Notes under the pieces: generated by a model | Databases searched by the model: none | What the model was told of the DNA's origin: nothing | What the model saw: the letters and a program-made list of their open reading frames with translations, nothing else | Shown here: in pieces, positions 1 through 9,585 of the stretch | Layout of the letters: every line of letters begins with the position of its first letter | Position numbering within the stretch: position 1 is the stretch's first letter | Program-made: the position numbers and the translations under genes | Assembly: GCF_000620305.1 (NCBI RefSeq) | Contig: NZ_JHVU01000018.1 | Span: 62,001-126,000, forward strand | Length of the DNA: 64,000 nt | Direction: 5' to 3' | Source: Desulfitibacter alkalitolerans DSM 16504 | GTDB lineage: Bacteria; Bacillota; DSM-16504; Desulfitibacterales; Desulfitibacteraceae

Positions 1-2
1 CA

Positions 3-497
3 CCACTCCATGAGGCAGATTCCAGGCAGCTCACATATTTTCGAAGAAATGATGTGGGTTTTGTATTTCAGTTCTATAACCTGATGCCCAATTTAACTGC
101 ATATGAAAATATAAATCTTTCAGTACAAATATCTGAAAACCCCCTTTCCATTGGTGAGTTATTAGAAAAGGTTGGATTAACAAATCGTGCTGATCATTTT
201 CCATCCCAGTTATCTGGTGGGGAGCAGCAGCGTATAGCCCTTGCCAGGGCCCTAGCTAAAAACCCTACCATGCTCTTGTGTGATGAGCCTACCGGTGCAT
301 TGGATTTTCAGACAAGCATCATAGTATTAAAGCTCCTAAAGGATTTTTGTGAGGAATACAACAAAACCGTGGTGGTAATTACCCACAATACTGCAATAGC
401 ACAAATTGCCAACCGAATTTTTTATTTAAAGGACGGTATGATTGAAAGGATTATAACTAATGAAAATCCACTTCCGCCTGAGAGGGTGAGCTGGTAA
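3..497 (+). CDS. ABC transporter ATP-binding protein (MacB/LolD type), 5' end outside window
   Basis: Cytoplasmic ATPase of an exporter. The frame is open to the window edge, so the Walker A region is missing. Visible are the Q-loop region (VGFVFQ near base 54, followed by [13 protein letters not shown]), the signature [15 protein letters not shown], Walker [12 protein letters not shown] and the H-loop VVITHN. This set, with the TGALD D-loop, is typical of the LolD/MacB/FtsE-like subfamily that works with FtsX-fold permeases. Its TAA stop overlaps the ATG of the permease (TAATG at 494-499), so the two are translationally coupled. A GTG at 54 is only an internal codon. Substrate not predictable. 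Confidence 0.93.
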   Translation, partial: PLHEADSRQLTYFRRNDVGFVFQFYNLMPNLTAYENINLSVQISENPLSIGELLEKVGLTNRADHFPSQLSGGEQQRIALARALAKNPTMLLCDEPTGALDFQTSIIVLKLLKDFCEEYNKTVVVITHNTAIAQIANRIFYLKDGMIERIITNENPLPPERVSW

Positions 498-2860
498 TGC
501 TGTGGAGAAAGGTATTTAGAGATTTAAATGAAAACAAGGGTGCTTACCTGGCATGTGCGGTAATAATTATTATTGCACTAATGGTCTTTACGGCATTTTC
601 CATGGTATCAGATAATTTGACAATGTCAAAAGAAGCCTTTTATTCCAATCAGAACTTTGCAGATGGATTTATACAGGTTCAGGCACTGCCCTTTTCAGAG
701 GTTGAAAACCTGAAACAAATTGAAGGTATTGCAGATATTCAAGGTCGTCTGGTAAAGGACGTGAGGGTATTATTTCCAGACAGGGATGAAAATATTTATC
801 TGCGCCTGGTATCCCTGGAGCCAGATAGGGATAACACCATAAATGGTGTCCTGTTGACCCAGGGTATCCCCCTTGGCAGCAGGGGCACAAATATTTGGAT
901 TGATAATACATTCTTTGAGGCAAACAACCTTGAATTAAATGATAAGCTAGAAATAGTTGCCGGCGGTAAAAAGAGGCAACTGCAAATTGTAGGTGTAGGG
1001 CAAAGCCCAGAGTTTATATATGCTCTAAGGACTGGGGCGGACATTTATCCTTCGCCGGAAACCTTTGGTATAGGCTTTGTATCCCTAGAGACAATGAAAA
1101 GTCTATTTCCAAAGGATAAAGCATTTAATGACGTTGTTTTTACACTTAAACCAGAAGTGGACTTTGATATTGTAAAGGATTTACTTGAATATGAATTAAA
1201 GCCTTTTGGACTGACAGCTATTTTTCCTCGTGCAGATCAAATAAGCCATCTATTACTAATGGGTGAGCTGGAACAGCTGGAGACCATGTCCACAGCACTG
1301 CCAATTTTATTCCTGGCAATAGCAGGCATGATTTTATATATTGTTTTAAAAAGGCTCATTGAGCAGCAGAGAGGACAGATAGGTATATTAAAGGCCCTTG
1401 GATATACCCAGGGGGAGATAATTTCCCATTATTTGTCCTATGCAGTTGTTATTGGCTTGAGCGGGGGAATCCTGGGAGCAATACTGGGAATGTTTCTTTC
1501 TGGGCCTTTAACTGCCATGTATCAACTATTTTTCAATATGCCCGGCCTGGCTGGAGGCTTTCAGATCAAGTATTTAATTTTTGGCATCATGTTGTCCCTG
1601 GGATTTTCTCTTATTGCTGGCTATCAGGGGTGTAAAAGAGTTCTTACATTGGAACCTGCTGAAGCCATGCGGCCGCCTGCCCCTGTGATAGGCAAAAAAG
1701 TACTGCTGGAGAAAATAGGCTTTATCTGGAATATGTTTACAGTGCAGGGCATGATGGCTGTGAGAAATATCTCCCGGAACAAGGGGCGTAGTGCATTCAT
1801 ATTTCTGGGTATTATGTTTTGCTTTGCTATTTCATCCTTTACTGGATCAATGAATGATCTGGTACAGAAGATGCTCTACGATCAATATGAAAAAGTGGAA
1901 TTATATGATGTAAAGGTAACCTTAACCAGACCTTTAAATGAAAAAAATGTCCTTAGAGAATTACAGGCATTCCCTGGGGTTAAGAATGTGGAAGCCATGG
2001 CAGAAATTCCAGTCACCTTATCCAATAAATGGCATAAACAGGATACGGTGCTTCTGGGACTGCCGCGAAACAGTCAGCTGTATAACATTTTGGACAAAGA
2101 ATATAATAAATTAGACCCACCACAAAATGGCCTGCTCCTGTCAGAACGATTAGCAGATCTTCTTGAAGCAGATGTTGGTACTAGATTAACTGTAGACAGT
2201 CCAATGCTTAGAGAAACAAGTGATGAGCACCTTGAGGTAGTAGGAATTATTCCTCAATATCTGGGGATGAATGGGTACATGGAATTGGGCTCAGTGCAGG
2301 ATTTCTTAAGACAGGGTCCCCTGGCAACTGCCATTATGGTTAATATTGATGGGGAAAAAATACCTGCCTTACAGGAAAAATACCTGGAGAGTGATGTGGT
2401 TGCTGATGTAGATGAGAAAAACCAAAGGCTTGTAAAGATGCAGGAGATGATGGAAACCTTTGGCAGCATGATATATATGTTTTTGGTTATAGGAATTATT
2501 ATTGGTTTTGCTATTATTTACAGTTCTTCTATTATTACTGTTTCCGAACGAAGTCGTGAACTGGCTTCCATGATGGTTCTTGGAATGACACCAGCTGAAG
2601 TGCTTTCGGTCATTACCTTTGAACAGTGGTTCTTAGGGATTCCTGCAATGGCTGCCGGGATTCCCTTGTCATATGCTTTGATGGCTTCTATTGCCAGGGA
2701 GGTTAGTACAGATGTATTTACAATGCCGGTGATAATTACCTTTTCCTCTTATTTACTAGCAACCCTTGTGACGGCACTATCAATTTGGATTGCTCAGAGG
2801 GCTGCCGCCAGGAAAATAAGCAGCTTAAGCCTTGTGGAAGTCTTAAAGTCCAGGGAATAG
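497..2860 (+). CDS. ABC transporter permease, FtsX/MacB fold (787 aa)
   Basis: Integral membrane permease with two FtsX-type modules. A transmembrane helix near residues 15-38 is followed by an extracytoplasmic core domain to about residue 260. Helices then lie near 265-290, 315-340 and 355-380, with a second half of helices near 430-450, 655-680, 710-735 and 750-775 and another extracellular domain between. The basic ending after the last helix is typical of the family. It overlaps the ATPase by 1 bp, and an adaptor protein follows 51 bp later, giving an ATPase-permease-adaptor export operon. Such systems export peptides, lipoproteins or drugs; the cargo here is unknown. Ends with TAG. Confidence 0.92.
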   Translation: MLWRKVFRDLNENKGAYLACAVIIIIALMVFTAFSMVSDNLTMSKEAFYSNQNFADGFIQVQALPFSEVENLKQIEGIADIQGRLVKDVRVLFPDRDENIYLRLVSLEPDRDNTINGVLLTQGIPLGSRGTNIWIDNTFFEANNLELNDKLEIVAGGKKRQLQIVGVGQSPEFIYALRTGADIYPSPETFGIGFVSLETMKSLFPKDKAFNDVVFTLKPEVDFDIVKDLLEYELKPFGLTAIFPRADQISHLLLMGELEQLETMSTALPILFLAIAGMILYIVLKRLIEQQRGQIGILKALGYTQGEIISHYLSYAVVIGLSGGILGAILGMFLSGPLTAMYQLFFNMPGLAGGFQIKYLIFGIMLSLGFSLIAGYQGCKRVLTLEPAEAMRPPAPVIGKKVLLEKIGFIWNMFTVQGMMAVRNISRNKGRSAFIFLGIMFCFAISSFTGSMNDLVQKMLYDQYEKVELYDVKVTLTRPLNEKNVLRELQAFPGVKNVEAMAEIPVTLSNKWHKQDTVLLGLPRNSQLYNILDKEYNKLDPPQNGLLLSERLADLLEADVGTRLTVDSPMLRETSDEHLEVVGIIPQYLGMNGYMELGSVQDFLRQGPLATAIMVNIDGEKIPALQEKYLESDVVADVDEKNQRLVKMQEMMETFGSMIYMFLVIGIIIGFAIIYSSSIITVSERSRELASMMVLGMTPAEVLSVITFEQWFLGIPAMAAGIPLSYALMASIAREVSTDVFTMPVIITFSSYLLATLVTALSIWIAQRAAARKISSLSLVEVLKSRE

Positions 2861-2911
2861 GGGTAAGCTTCTGTTTCAAATCAATGTTTAAAAGAAAGTG
2901 GGGAGGTTTGT

Positions 2912-4168
2912 ATGAAGAAGAAGTGGAAGATTGCCTTGGGAGTTTTACTGGCAGTCGTTATTATTGGTTTCATGGTTTTTGAAAATACCAAAGGTCTTGA
3001 AGCCAATGTTCTAGAGGTAAAGCCAGGTACAATTGCCAGCACGTTCAAAGAGGAGGGCAGGGTAGTGCCTGAGGCCGAGCAGCCCATCTATACTCTTTAT
3101 GGCGGAGAGGTTACTGAGGTTGCTGTTTATGAGGGGCAGGAGGTAAAGGCCGGGGACTTATTGGTAGTTCTTAACTCTAAAGAATTAGATTTTCAATTGC
3201 AGCAAGCTTATGCCCAGTTAAAAAGCGTTCAGGGTGAAAGGATCGGAACCTTTCAGGAACCATATGAGTCACAAATAAAAAGTCAGGAGCTTCTTGTAGA
3301 ACAAGCACAAAGAGACCTGGCGGCCTACAAGCTCAATTTTGCAAGGATAGAACAGCTGTATAAAGGGGGAGGTGTGAGCGAACAGGACTATGAAGATGCA
3401 AGGGATATGATAATAAGAGCAGAAAACCACCTGGAATTACAAAAGCAGGCCCTTAACCTATTGCATGAATCTACAAGTCCTGGAAGTGGTACCGGGCAGT
3501 TTTATGCCGGCAGGATTGAAGCACTTCAGGCACAGATTAACCTGTTACAATACCAGAAAAACCAGACCAGGATTGTGGCACCAATTGATGGAGTAATTAG
3601 TAATCTATCCATCAAAAAAGGTGAGATTGCCAGTCCAGCCTTTTCACTAATGAATATTTTTAACACAGAAAATTATATAGTAGAAGTCTATGTCTTGACT
3701 GCAGATATTCGCAGCATTAATACCGGCATGAAAGTAGCTCTAGTAATTGACGGCAAGGGTGAGGATATTATATATGAAGGTACAGTAAAAAGAATAGCTC
3801 CTACCGCAACCCAAAGATTATCTGCCCTGGGTCTGGAGGAGCAGAGGGTTAAGGTAAGTGTTGAATTGACTGATTCAAGTGATATCAAGCTGTTCCCCGG
3901 CTTCAGCCTGGATGTGGAGTTTACAACAGATAAAAGAGATAATGTGTTAGTAGTTCCAAGGACAGCCCTTTTCCCCTATGACCATGGAGATGCAGTTTGG
4001 GTAGTAAGGGACGGAAGAGCAAGAATCCAGCCTGTTGAATCCGGCTTTAATAATAACAGAGATGTGGTTATTCTTGAGGGATTAGATGAAGGAGATCTGG
4101 TAATCCTTAATCCCCAGCTGGAGGGGCTTAAAGAAGGGGTCAGGCTTGACAAATTGACAAAAAAATAG
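2912..4168 (+). CDS. HlyD/MacA-like periplasmic adaptor (membrane fusion protein)
   Basis: A 418-aa adaptor for the upstream ABC exporter. It has an N-terminal membrane anchor (residues about 5-22), a biotinyl-lipoyl-like hairpin (GGEVTEVAVYEGQEVKAGDLL, split here around residues 64-84), a long alpha-helical hairpin (about 95-195, rich in Gln/Leu/Glu), the second lipoyl half (TRIVAPIDGVISNLSIKKG) and a beta-barrel domain with PRTALF. GGGAGG lies just upstream of the ATG. In Gram-positive bacteria such adaptors sit outside the membrane and link the permease to the exported substrate. Third gene of the export operon; a hairpin follows. Confidence 0.9.
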   Translation: MKKKWKIALGVLLAVVIIGFMVFENTKGLEANVLEVKPGTIASTFKEEGRVVPEAEQPIYTLYGGEVTEVAVYEGQEVKAGDLLVVLNSKELDFQLQQAYAQLKSVQGERIGTFQEPYESQIKSQELLVEQAQRDLAAYKLNFARIEQLYKGGGVSEQDYEDARDMIIRAENHLELQKQALNLLHESTSPGSGTGQFYAGRIEALQAQINLLQYQKNQTRIVAPIDGVISNLSIKKGEIASPAFSLMNIFNTENYIVEVYVLTADIRSINTGMKVALVIDGKGEDIIYEGTVKRIAPTATQRLSALGLEEQRVKVSVELTDSSDIKLFPGFSLDVEFTTDKRDNVLVVPRTALFPYDHGDAVWVVRDGRARIQPVESGFNNNRDVVILEGLDEGDLVILNPQLEGLKEGVRLDKLTKK

Positions 4169-4241
4169 TGATGGTTTTTTAATTTCGGCTTTGTGGTATA
4201 ATACATTAAAAAATGGAAATAGAACTGTACAGAAATATGTC

Positions 4242-4299
4242 GCCCAGGGAAAAGTTTAAACGGCATATTGAACTCTTTTACCTGGGCAAAAAAATAATT
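4242..4299 (+). terminator. Stem-loop downstream of the exporter operon
   Basis: GCCCAGG (4242-4248) pairs with CCTGGGC (4281-4287), and AAAAG (4250-4254) can extend the pairing with CTTTT (4274-4278). The T-tract is displaced by an A-run, so termination is likely but not textbook. Confidence 0.45.
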
Positions 4300-4373
4300 T
4301 TTACATTGTCGATTTTCAATCCTGCTATGTTAACTTTTGGAATAAATATCAAAAAAAGAAACGTTTTTTAAAA

Positions 4374-4402
4374 TATCACCCTTTAGGGTGATACTTTTTT
4401 TT
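4374..4402 (+). terminator. Rho-independent terminator
   Basis: A perfect 8-bp stem, TATCACCC (4374-4381) and GGGTGATA (4386-4393), with TTTA loop and CTTTTTTTT tail. It lies in the 396-base gene-free stretch between the exporter operon and the SLH protein. No gene ends just before it, so it may be a second terminator or an attenuator for the SLH gene. Nothing else was recognised in this stretch. Confidence 0.75.
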
Positions 4403-4564
4403 ACTGCATTAGAGCTACAATATATTTAGTTATCAATGGAAAGGGTGATGTATTACGATAAGTTAAAGTTAGAAAGCTTTTATAAGATGTAGAGACTTGA
4501 GTCTGTTATTACATGAGTACAATATTAACAGAAAAATTAAATGTGTGGGGGGATACGCTTGTTA

Positions 4565-7500
4565 ATGGACCTTAAGATTAAAAAAGAGTGGATGCTTGCT
4601 CTGGTGGTCTTGTTTTGTATATGTGTGTTTGTGGTATCACTACCAGGGGAGGCGCGGGAGCTTGATGAACAAGCTAATGTAAGCCAAAGGAAAATGGCTG
4701 ACATATCAGGTCACTGGGCAAATGAGGTAATCAAAGAGTGGATCGAAAAAGATTTAATAACAGGTTACCCAGATGGAACCTTTAAACCTAATAGTAGTAT
4801 TACCCGTGCTGAATTCATGACCTTGGTCAATAAAGCCTTTGGATACAAAGATGAGGCTCAAATTGAATTTTCAGATGTAAATGACAAAGCCTGGTTTATG
4901 GGTACAGTTAAAAAAGCAGCAGCCGCAGGCTACATAGGAGGCTATCCAGACGGAACAGTAAGGCCCAATAACCCTATTAGCCGTCAAGAAGTAGCAGTTG
5001 TAATTGCTAAAATCGCAGGCCTTTCAGCTGAAGCAGAAAGTGCAGATTTATTTACTGATGCCCTATCAATTCCCGGGTGGAGTAAAGGGCAGATTGGTGC
5101 AGCTGCAGCAGCTGGCTATATGGGAGGTTATCCAGATGGAAGCTTTAGGCCAGCTAATAACATAACCCGTGCAGAAGCTGTGATGGCTTTAAACAAAACC
5201 CTAGCCGCCATGGATATAGATGAAAAGGTACAAAGAGTTTTTGATAAACCAGGCACCTATGGACCTGAGGTGGGTAAAGAAGTCTTGGAAGGTGATGTAT
5301 GGATAACAGTATCAGGAGTAAAACTGCAGAATATGACAATCAAAGGCGACCTTAATATCACAGAAGGAGTAGGAGAAGGAGAAGTAGCATTAAAAAATAT
5401 CATAGTGGAAGGCAACACCTACATTAGAGGAGGTGGAGCAGACAGTATCTACATCAATGGCGGTGAATACAATCGGATCATCATTCAAAAGACTAAAAAT
5501 GGTGTCCGAGTTATAGCCATTGGAACAAAGGGAGCTGCAGTAATAATAGAAGAAGAGACAGAGGATAATGAAGTAATTCTAGGAGGAGACTTTGAAAGTG
5601 TCACCGTTTTAGCGGAAGGAGTAACCATTACAACCCAGGGGAAAACAAACATTAAAAAACTGACCATACAAGAAAATGCTAAACACGTAAGTGTAACTAC
5701 ATCCAAGGATACAACAATAAATGAAGCAGTAGTTAATACAAATGCAGAGTTTGATAATCAGGGCAGGATAATAGAAGCCACAGGAAAAGCAGCAAGAGAA
5801 TCTATTTATGATGTAAACATGCCGGAAAATTTACTTTCCAGGAGATCAAGTTCATCTTCTGGTGGAGGCCCCACACCACCTTCCCCGCCACAATCTGAAT
5901 TTGCAGGGGGCTCGGGAACAGAGGCTGATCCATGGTTAATCAGCACACCTGAGCATTTGAACAATATCCGAAATTACTTGAGCCAAGAACATGCTGACAA
6001 ATACTTTAAGCAGACTGCAGATATTAGTCTAGAGAACTGGGGAGAGTGGGTGCCAATTGGGGTTGACGAAGGGACGCAAATGTTTGCAGGTAACTACAAC
6101 GGGCAGGGATACATAATATCCAATCTGTTCATTGACCTGCCAGAAACAAATTATGTTGGCCTTTTTGGGTCAATAGGTGAAGCAAAACTGGAAAATATCA
6201 TACTTGAGGGCGTTGATGTTACCGGGCGGATGCTGGTGGGAGCCCTTGTTGGCTATATGAATAATAGTGACATAATTAACTGTTCCTCAAGCGGTAGTAT
6301 TATAGGAGAGTTTCATACAATAGGTGGCTTAGCCGGTTATAGTTACCATGGAACCATTACGAACTGTTTTTCTGAGGGGACAGTTACTGCCGGTTATGGA
6401 ACTGTAGGGGGATTAGTTGGCAGGGTATATGATGGAAGTATACAAAGCAGCTATTCTACAGCATCGGTAGAAAATGAAGAACATTATGATGCCGGTGGGT
6501 TGGTTGGATCTTTGGAAAGTGATGGTGTTATAACGGAAAGTAATTCATCAGGCAGTGTGACAGGGATATTCGAAGTGGGAGGACTTGCCGGTAGAAACAT
6601 TGGAGGACTTATTATAACATGCTATTCAACCGGAAATGTAACAGGTACAAGTGATGTCGGAGGGTTAGTAGGTAGAAATTATAGTACTGTTCAAGATAGC
6701 TATGCAACTGGCAATGTAGTTGGAGAAAATGCAGGCGGTCTTATAGGGAACAATGATAGTGGGACAATTTTAAGATGCTATGCTGAAGGAAATGTGGATG
6801 GTACAGGTGGTAATGGTGCAGGTGGATTGATAGGATATAGTATCGGCGGATCAATAAGTGAAAGCTATGCTATTGGACATGTATCAAATATCGGTGTTAA
6901 CGGCATCAATTTGGGTGGTCTAGTTGGCGCTACCAATAGCTCAATTTATAACTGTTACGCTGCTGGTTCCGTGTCTGGTTATGGAACCCTAGGAGGATTA
7001 GCAGGAACTGCTAATGGGAATATTCATTACAGTTATGCAGCTGGCAACGTATCAGGAAGTGGTAATATAGGCGGATTGGTAGGTTTGGCAGATGGGCCTG
7101 CCTCAAGAATTAGTAATTACTATGATAGCCATACTACAGGACAATCATCTTCAGCAGTTGGAACCTCTAAAACTACAGCAGAAATGATAGATGCAGCAAC
7201 TTTTGTAGGTTGGAACTTTAATGAAAACAATGGCATATGGGCAATCAACCATAATCCAGCATCTTATCCATATTTAAAATGGCAGGGAGTTAAGAATATA
7301 CCAAATCCACCATCAGGGTTTGCAGGTGGATTTGGAACAGAAGACTCGCCATATCTTATTGAGACGGCAGAGCAATTGGATAACGTAAGATATTATCTTG
7401 GAAATGACCATTTAGATAAACATTTCAAACAAATAGAACACATAGATCTTACTGATTCTCCATGGAATGAAGACTGGATTCCCATAGGAAACAGTGCTAA

Positions 7501-9487
7501 TCGATTTACGGGTAAATACGATGGGAATAATATGAAGATTACTGGATTGATAATTTCTGATATGGAGCCAGCCTATGAGCTTGGGTTGTTTGGATTTACT
7601 TCAAAGGACGCGGTTCTTAAAAATATTACTCTGGAAGAGGCTGAAGTATCCGGAAATGGTGAAATAGGAACACTTGTAGGTGTAAACTATGGTACAGTTC
7701 AGAACTGTTCAGCACTGTTAATTAACGTATCAGGCAGTAGAAATATTGGAGGGCTGATTGGAATTAACTATGGTTTAGTTAGTAACAGCCATACTACAGG
7801 AACAGTTACCAGTGATTATTACTATGCTGGTGGTTTAATTGGTGAAAACGCCTCATATAGCGGGGCCCAATATTTAGATGAAGCAGGTCATGTTATAGAT
7901 TGCTACAGCAGTGTTAATGTAACAGGTGTAGAGGTTGTTGGTGGCTTGATAGGAAATGATTCCCGCGGCCATATAACAGGATCTTATGCTTCCGGTACAG
8001 TAACAGGAACGGGTGAACGAGTTGGTGGTCTGATTGGAGATGCTTATGAGTCAATTATTTCTGAATGTTACACTGAAGGAGCCGTTACTGGTGGTTCATA
8101 TGATGTTGGAGGCTTAGTTGGAGAGGCCACAGCAAATACTGTAATTAATAGTTGTTATGCTTCCGGTAGTGTTAGTGGTGGCTCATATGTTGGCGGTTTG
8201 GTAGGTGAATTTGATGGGAGTATATCTGAAAGCCATAGTACTGGTTTAATTACAGGTAATTACTTTGTAGGTGGTTTAGTAGGCTATAATGGCAACGCAA
8301 GTCAAATCAGCAAAAGTTATGCTTTAAGTGATGTATCGGGCACTGGAACCTTTCAGCAGTTTTTTGGGGGATTGGTGGGTTATAACAATGGTGAAATAAA
8401 TGAAAGCTATGCTTATGGTGATGTAATTTGTTTGTATCTATCTGCAGGTGGACTGGTGGGATATAATTTACAAGGTATAATACAAGACAGCTATGCAAGA
8501 GGGGATGTTCAGTGTCCTAATCGGGCGGGAGGCCTGGTAGGTGATAATCGAAGTAATATCATTAATAGTTATTCTACAGGCTATGTATCAGGTACAGATG
8601 ATGTTGGAGGATTAGTAGGTCTTGATGATGGTGGAACAGTCACAAACAGTTTCTATGACCAGATTACTTCAGGGCAAAATGATATAGGTAATGGAACACC
8701 AAAAACCACAACGGAGATGAAGGACCAGGCAACATTTGATGCCGCTGGTATAGACTGGGATTTTGAAAGCATCTGGGGTATCAATTCAGGTGAAAATAAT
8801 GGATATCCATTTCTCAGATGGCAGGGGTATGAACATCAGCTGCAGCCTGCTCTACTACTCGGTCATTGGTTGTTTGACGAGGGAACAGGTACAGCAGCTA
8901 ATGATAGTTCAGGGAATGGAAATCATGGAACTCTTGAAGGTGCAGTTTGGACTGCTGACCGGTTTGGTAATGATGGTAGGGCATTAGAGTTGGGAGTAGA
9001 CAAATGGGTAAATATCCCTGACACTATTAAACCATCAGAAATTACTGTTTGTGCATGGGTATACATTACAGCTACAGATGGTTCAGCAGGTCCCGTTTTC
9101 TCTGCCGAAAAAGGCTTAGGTGGAACAGGTTTTGGATACCGTTTGCAAGTTACATCAGATGGTAAGTTGCGCATGGAAGCCATAGCTCCATATACCGTTA
9201 CTGGGGCACGTACTGTTACCTCAGCAGCACCACTAAACTTTAATCAGTGGTATCATGTAGCAGGAACTTATGATGGTAATAATGTAAAAATATTCATTGA
9301 CGGTGTATTAGAAGGAAGCAGCAGTTTTGATACCTATGAAGGGTTAAACAGCGACATTAGTATTCCTCTAGCCATAGGGCATCTAGAAGGTTGGAGTGTG
9401 CAGTGGTTTAGAGGAAAAATTGATGATGCTCGTATTTACGACTCGGCACTTACCCAAGAGCAAATATTGAATATAGTAACTAGGTGA
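4565..9487 (+). CDS. Giant SLH-domain surface protein with GLUG repeats and C-terminal LamG domain
   Basis: About 1640 aa, secreted and anchored to the wall. A signal peptide is followed by three SLH domains; the repeated GYPDGTFKPN, GYPDGTVRPN and GYPDGSFRPA motifs lie at roughly residues 75, 135 and 200. Next come a beta-rich stretch, a Ser/Pro linker (SSSSSGGGPTPPSPPQ), two long blocks of GLUG repeats (GGLVG, each block opening with FAGG.GTE...), and a final LamG/concanavalin-like domain opening at LLGHWLFDEGTG. SLH domains bind pyruvylated wall polysaccharide; GLUG and LamG domains suggest adhesion or glycan binding. ATG 4565 is preferred over ATG 4541 because the GGGGGG run lies between them; TTG 4559 is a close alternative. 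Confidence 0.9.
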   Translation: MDLKIKKEWMLALVVLFCICVFVVSLPGEARELDEQANVSQRKMADISGHWANEVIKEWIEKDLITGYPDGTFKPNSSITRAEFMTLVNKAFGYKDEAQIEFSDVNDKAWFMGTVKKAAAAGYIGGYPDGTVRPNNPISRQEVAVVIAKIAGLSAEAESADLFTDALSIPGWSKGQIGAAAAAGYMGGYPDGSFRPANNITRAEAVMALNKTLAAMDIDEKVQRVFDKPGTYGPEVGKEVLEGDVWITVSGVKLQNMTIKGDLNITEGVGEGEVALKNIIVEGNTYIRGGGADSIYINGGEYNRIIIQKTKNGVRVIAIGTKGAAVIIEEETEDNEVILGGDFESVTVLAEGVTITTQGKTNIKKLTIQENAKHVSVTTSKDTTINEAVVNTNAEFDNQGRIIEATGKAARESIYDVNMPENLLSRRSSSSSGGGPTPPSPPQSEFAGGSGTEADPWLISTPEHLNNIRNYLSQEHADKYFKQTADISLENWGEWVPIGVDEGTQMFAGNYNGQGYIISNLFIDLPETNYVGLFGSIGEAKLENIILEGVDVTGRMLVGALVGYMNNSDIINCSSSGSIIGEFHTIGGLAGYSYHGTITNCFSEGTVTAGYGTVGGLVGRVYDGSIQSSYSTASVENEEHYDAGGLVGSLESDGVITESNSSGSVTGIFEVGGLAGRNIGGLIITCYSTGNVTGTSDVGGLVGRNYSTVQDSYATGNVVGENAGGLIGNNDSGTILRCYAEGNVDGTGGNGAGGLIGYSIGGSISESYAIGHVSNIGVNGINLGGLVGATNSSIYNCYAAGSVSGYGTLGGLAGTANGNIHYSYAAGNVSGSGNIGGLVGLADGPASRISNYYDSHTTGQSSSAVGTSKTTAEMIDAATFVGWNFNENNGIWAINHNPASYPYLKWQGVKNIPNPPSGFAGGFGTEDSPYLIETAEQLDNVRYYLGNDHLDKHFKQIEHIDLTDSPWNEDWIPIGNSANRFTGKYDGNNMKITGLIISDMEPAYELGLFGFTSKDAVLKNITLEEAEVSGNGEIGTLVGVNYGTVQNCSALLINVSGSRNIGGLIGINYGLVSNSHTTGTVTSDYYYAGGLIGENASYSGAQYLDEAGHVIDCYSSVNVTGVEVVGGLIGNDSRGHITGSYASGTVTGTGERVGGLIGDAYESIISECYTEGAVTGGSYDVGGLVGEATANTVINSCYASGSVSGGSYVGGLVGEFDGSISESHSTGLITGNYFVGGLVGYNGNASQISKSYALSDVSGTGTFQQFFGGLVGYNNGEINESYAYGDVICLYLSAGGLVGYNLQGIIQDSYARGDVQCPNRAGGLVGDNRSNIINSYSTGYVSGTDDVGGLVGLDDGGTVTNSFYDQITSGQNDIGNGTPKTTTEMKDQATFDAAGIDWDFESIWGINSGENNGYPFLRWQGYEHQLQPALLLGHWLFDEGTGTAANDSSGNGNHGTLEGAVWTADRFGNDGRALELGVDKWVNIPDTIKPSEITVCAWVYITATDGSAGPVFSAEKGLGGTGFGYRLQVTSDGKLRMEAIAPYTVTGARTVTSAAPLNFNQWYHVAGTYDGNNVKIFIDGVLEGSSSFDTYEGLNSDISIPLAIGHLEGWSVQWFRGKIDDARIYDSALTQEQILNIVTR

Positions 9488-9585
9488 CTAGTATATACAT
9501 TCAAAAGGCGGTTTGTCCGATGACTAACCACCACTGGCTTTGCATGGGTTCTACCATGTCAACAAGTTGGCAAGTTTCGCTTTTA

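Noticed and set aside
4169-4560. Riboswitch upstream of the SLH gene
   Set aside because: Only simple terminator-like hairpins were seen, with no conserved aptamer core.
5900-8650. GGLVG repeats as a DNA repeat or CRISPR-like array
   Set aside because: Similarity is at protein level (GLUG domains) with varied codons; no spacer organisation.
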